64,000 nt of DNA. Source: Paracoccaceae bacterium. Lineage in GTDB: Bacteria; Pseudomonadota; Alphaproteobacteria; Rhodobacterales; Rhodobacteraceae. The position numbers and the translations under genes are program-made. Location: contig JALSKC010000052.1 of assembly GCA_026989055.1 (NCBI GenBank), forward strand, positions 1 through 64,000, read 5' to 3'. Of this stretch, positions 61,860 to 64,000 are shown piece by piece (the stretch's first letter is position 1; every line of letters starts with the position of its first letter). The notes beneath the pieces are model-generated. The model was not told the DNA's origin. It searched no databases and was given only the letters and a program-made list of their open reading frames with translations.

Positions 61860-64000
61860 GCATTCTCCTCCCTGCCGGATCGAAGAAGACCGGCGCCACC
61901 ACCTCGCAGCGGGCATCGATACCCCGAAGCCGATCGAGCGCCCGAACGGTTTCGCCATGCCGGGCGCGCCCGTTTCGCAGCAGGGCCAGCCCGATGACAT
62001 GGCCGAGCGTCGGCGAATAGGCAGCGCTTGTCACATGGCCCTGAAGCGCCTCGTGCCGGGGCGCATCGCCATCGGCAAACAGGCCGGCCCCGGCGCTCAG
62101 GGTCCGCACCGCGCCCACCGGGCGCAGCCCCACCAGCTGCGCGCGTCCGCTTTCCGAAAGCCCCTCCCGACAGGCCATGCGCCGGCCGATGAACTCCTTG
62201 TCTGCGGCCAGCATGTGCCCGAGGCCCAGATCGTCGGCCGTGGTCCGCCCGTTGATCTCGGCATGGGCCGGAAAGCCCTTCTCGATCCGCATCACGTTGA
62301 GCGCCTCCATTCCGAAGGCCCCCCCGCCCAGGGTCTCGGCCTGGGCCAGGGCCAGCCGGAACAGGCTGTCTCCATAACGGGCCGGCACCGCCAGTTCGAA
62401 GCCGAATTCTCCGCTGAAGGAAACCCGGAACAGCCGCGTCGGAACGCCGCCGAGAGCAACCCGCCGCCAGGTCATGAACGGGATTTCCGCCGGTTCGATC
62501 CGCCGGTCGAGCAGAGAGTTGACGACCGCCAGCGCGTGCGGCCCGGCGATCGCCAGTTGCGCCCACTGCTCGGTAACCGGCAGGATCCGCAGATCCTGCT
62601 CCGGGCACAGGACCTGGGCGGCGAATTCCAGATGCGCCAGAACCTGTTCCGCGCCGGCGGTGGTGGTGGTGAGCAGGAAGCGGTCGCGCCCGAGGCGGGC
62701 ACAGATGCCGTCATCCAGCACGAAACCGTCCTCGCGCAGCATCAGCCCGTAGCGCAGCCGCCCGACCTTCAGGCCGGACATCCGGTTCGCATGGACGAAA
62801 TCGAGAAAGCGCGCCGCGTCGCGACCGAAAACCTCGATCTTCCCCAGGGGCGAGAGATCACAGATGCCGACCCGCGTGCGCACCATCGTCACCTCGCGGT
62901 CGCAGGACTGGCGCCAGGCGGTTTCGCCGGGGCGCGGAAAATACAGCGGGCGGAACCACAGCCCGGCCTCGGCCATCGGCGCCCCCCGCTCCTGCGCCGC
63001 GCCATGCGCCGGCGAAAACCGCTCGGGGGCAAACCCCCGCCCCCGGCCATGCGCCCCCATCGCGGCTATGGAAACCGGTGAACAGGGCGGGCGGAAGGTG
63101 GTGGTTCCGGTTTCCGCAATACCGCGCCCGCTCACCCGGGCCAGAACGGCGATCGCCGTCACGTTCGAGCTCTTGCCCTGATCGGGGGCCATGCCCTGGG
63201 TGGTGTAGCGCTTCATGTGCTCGACCGCGCCGTAGCCCTCTCTCGCCGCCAGCCCCAGATCCTTCACCGTGACATCGTTCTGAAGGTCCAGCCAGGCCCG
63301 CCCCGGCCCGGGAACATGCCAGAGCGGCACCACGGACGGGCGGGTGTCATCCGCATCCGGAAGCCGGAAGGAGGGCGCCTTCATCCCCAGCCGCTCGAGC
63401 GCCAGCTTCGCCCGATAGGCACCCGATTTCAGCGCTCCCCTGGTAGAGAAGATGCCGGCGGCGGCTCCGGCCACCTCCATTCCCTCCAGCGCGCCCGGGC
63501 ACGGCACGAAGGCGGCGATCCGCTCGTTCCAGAGCGGGTGCGCCCCGGCATGGCAGCTCAGATCCAGCGCCGGATTCCAGCCGCCGGAAACGGCCAGCGT
63601 GTCCGCCTCCAGCCACCTGTCGAGCCCCGGCCCGCGCAGGCGGATCCGGCGCAGGGCATGCCGCCCCCGGGTCTCGCAGACCACCGCCCCGGCAAAGACC
63701 GGGAAATCGCCCCCCGCCCGGTGCCGGTCGGCGGAATCGGCGCGGCTGTCGATCAGAGCGGCCACCTCGATTCCCGCCGCCTGCAGGTCGCGCGCAGTGC
63801 GCCACCCGTCGTCGCTGTTGGCGAAGATCGCCACCCGCCGCCCTGCCGCCACCCCGTAACGATGCAGATAGGCGCGCACCGCCCCGGCCAGCATCACTCC
63901 GGGGCGGTCGTTCCCGGCAAAGGCCACGGAACGCTCTAGCGCCCCGGCGCAGAGCACCGCGCCACGGGCCACGATGCGCCAGAAACATTCCAGCGGCACC
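61852..64000 (-). CDS. soxA: Sarcosine oxidase, alpha subunit (3' part, truncated by window end)
   Basis: About 716 C-terminal codons are visible; the start lies beyond the right edge. The visible N-terminal part belongs to the FAD/NAD-binding half (VLCAGALERSVAFAGNDRPGVMLAGAVRAYL, LAVSGGWNPALDL). Residues after about 360 are the glycine-cleavage-T-like folate domain (MVRTRVGICDLSPLGKIEVFGRDAARFLDFV, TRLFRVSFSGEFGFELAVP, MRIEKGFPAHAEINGRTT). SoxA in related bacteria is about 980 residues long, so roughly 270 are missing. It is followed by soxG; soxB and soxD would be expected upstream. Confidence 0.95.
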   Translation of the reverse strand, partial: VPLECFWRIVARGAVLCAGALERSVAFAGNDRPGVMLAGAVRAYLHRYGVAAGRRVAIFANSDDGWRTARDLQAAGIEVAALIDSRADSADRHRAGGDFPVFAGAVVCETRGRHALRRIRLRGPGLDRWLEADTLAVSGGWNPALDLSCHAGAHPLWNERIAAFVPCPGALEGMEVAGAAAGIFSTRGALKSGAYRAKLALERLGMKAPSFRLPDADDTRPSVVPLWHVPGPGRAWLDLQNDVTVKDLGLAAREGYGAVEHMKRYTTQGMAPDQGKSSNVTAIAVLARVSGRGIAETGTTTFRPPCSPVSIAAMGAHGRGRGFAPERFSPAHGAAQERGAPMAEAGLWFRPLYFPRPGETAWRQSCDREVTMVRTRVGICDLSPLGKIEVFGRDAARFLDFVHANRMSGLKVGRLRYGLMLREDGFVLDDGICARLGRDRFLLTTTTAGAEQVLAHLEFAAQVLCPEQDLRILPVTEQWAQLAIAGPHALAVVNSLLDRRIEPAEIPFMTWRRVALGGVPTRLFRVSFSGEFGFELAVPARYGDSLFRLALAQAETLGGGAFGMEALNVMRIEKGFPAHAEINGRTTADDLGLGHMLAADKEFIGRRMACREGLSESGRAQLVGLRPVGAVRTLSAGAGLFADGDAPRHEALQGHVTSAAYSPTLGHVIGLALLRNGRARHGETVRALDRLRGIDARCEVVAPVFFDPAGRRMRG

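Overview
This is a G+C-rich chromosomal segment of an alphaproteobacterium, almost certainly a member of the Rhodobacterales (Rhodobacteraceae). The evidence is gene content and order: a complete gene transfer agent (GTA) structural cluster sits between mltG (preceded by fabF) and cysE, the pyruvate dehydrogenase operon carries a lipoyl domain on E1-beta and is preceded by an ftsB-like gene, and rpsF-rpsR-rplI, dnaG-rpoD and nrdR-ribD all have alphaproteobacterial forms. No integrase, transposase, CRISPR array or rRNA was seen. One tRNA gene (Leu, UAG anticodon) is present.

Layout. 1-9,500: DUF2189 membrane protein, prfB, mrcA (PBP1a), ndk, a YheS-type ABC-F ATPase overlapping a MarC-family gene, and a membrane-anchored retropepsin-like protein. 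9,500-17,700: an AidB-type acyl-CoA dehydrogenase, ftsB, pdhA-pdhB-pdhC, an exported DUF4185-like protein and cysE, followed by a 12-copy octamer tandem repeat. 17,900-32,800: the GTA cluster on the minus strand, from g1 (small terminase) to g15 (baseplate megaprotein) plus a DUF2793 gene. It is colinear with the Rhodobacter capsulatus cluster but lacks g3.5. 32,800-38,350: mltG, fabF, a rhodanese-HigA fusion, acpP, fabG, fabD. 38,500-41,600: rpsF-rpsR-rplI and tig. 41,800-46,000: a surface lipoprotein, tRNA-Leu, a DUF2147 gene and hisA-yqaA-hisF-hisE. 46,200-55,800: nusB-ribH-ribBA-ribE and nrdR-ribD on the minus strand, split by a plus-strand capsule export/initiation block (kpsS-like, wza/kpsD-like, kpsC). 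55,800-64,000: yjbQ, a GIY-YIG-fold gene coupled to rpoD, rpoD, dnaG, soxG and the 3' part of soxA.

How parts may work together. The GTA packages random host DNA into small tailed particles. Its leader has three elements in order: a perfect CtrA box (TTAA-N7-TTAACC), a sigma-70-type promoter with a 17-bp spacer, and a strong intrinsic terminator only about 50 nt downstream and still upstream of g1. This resembles a phage late-operon promoter plus early terminator. The capsule genes in the same window matter because GTA particles of R. capsulatus use capsule as receptor. The fab/acp genes, mltG and mrcA supply membrane and cell wall.

Other regulatory signals are seven GANTC (CcrM) sites in 83 bp upstream of rpoD, an inverted GANTC pair upstream of ftsB, a structured dispersed repeat with one copy inside the GTA cluster, and a striking number of 12-15-bp tandem duplications in spacers. 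Start codons were chosen from family alignment recalled from memory and from visible Shine-Dalgarno sites. Several are GTG.
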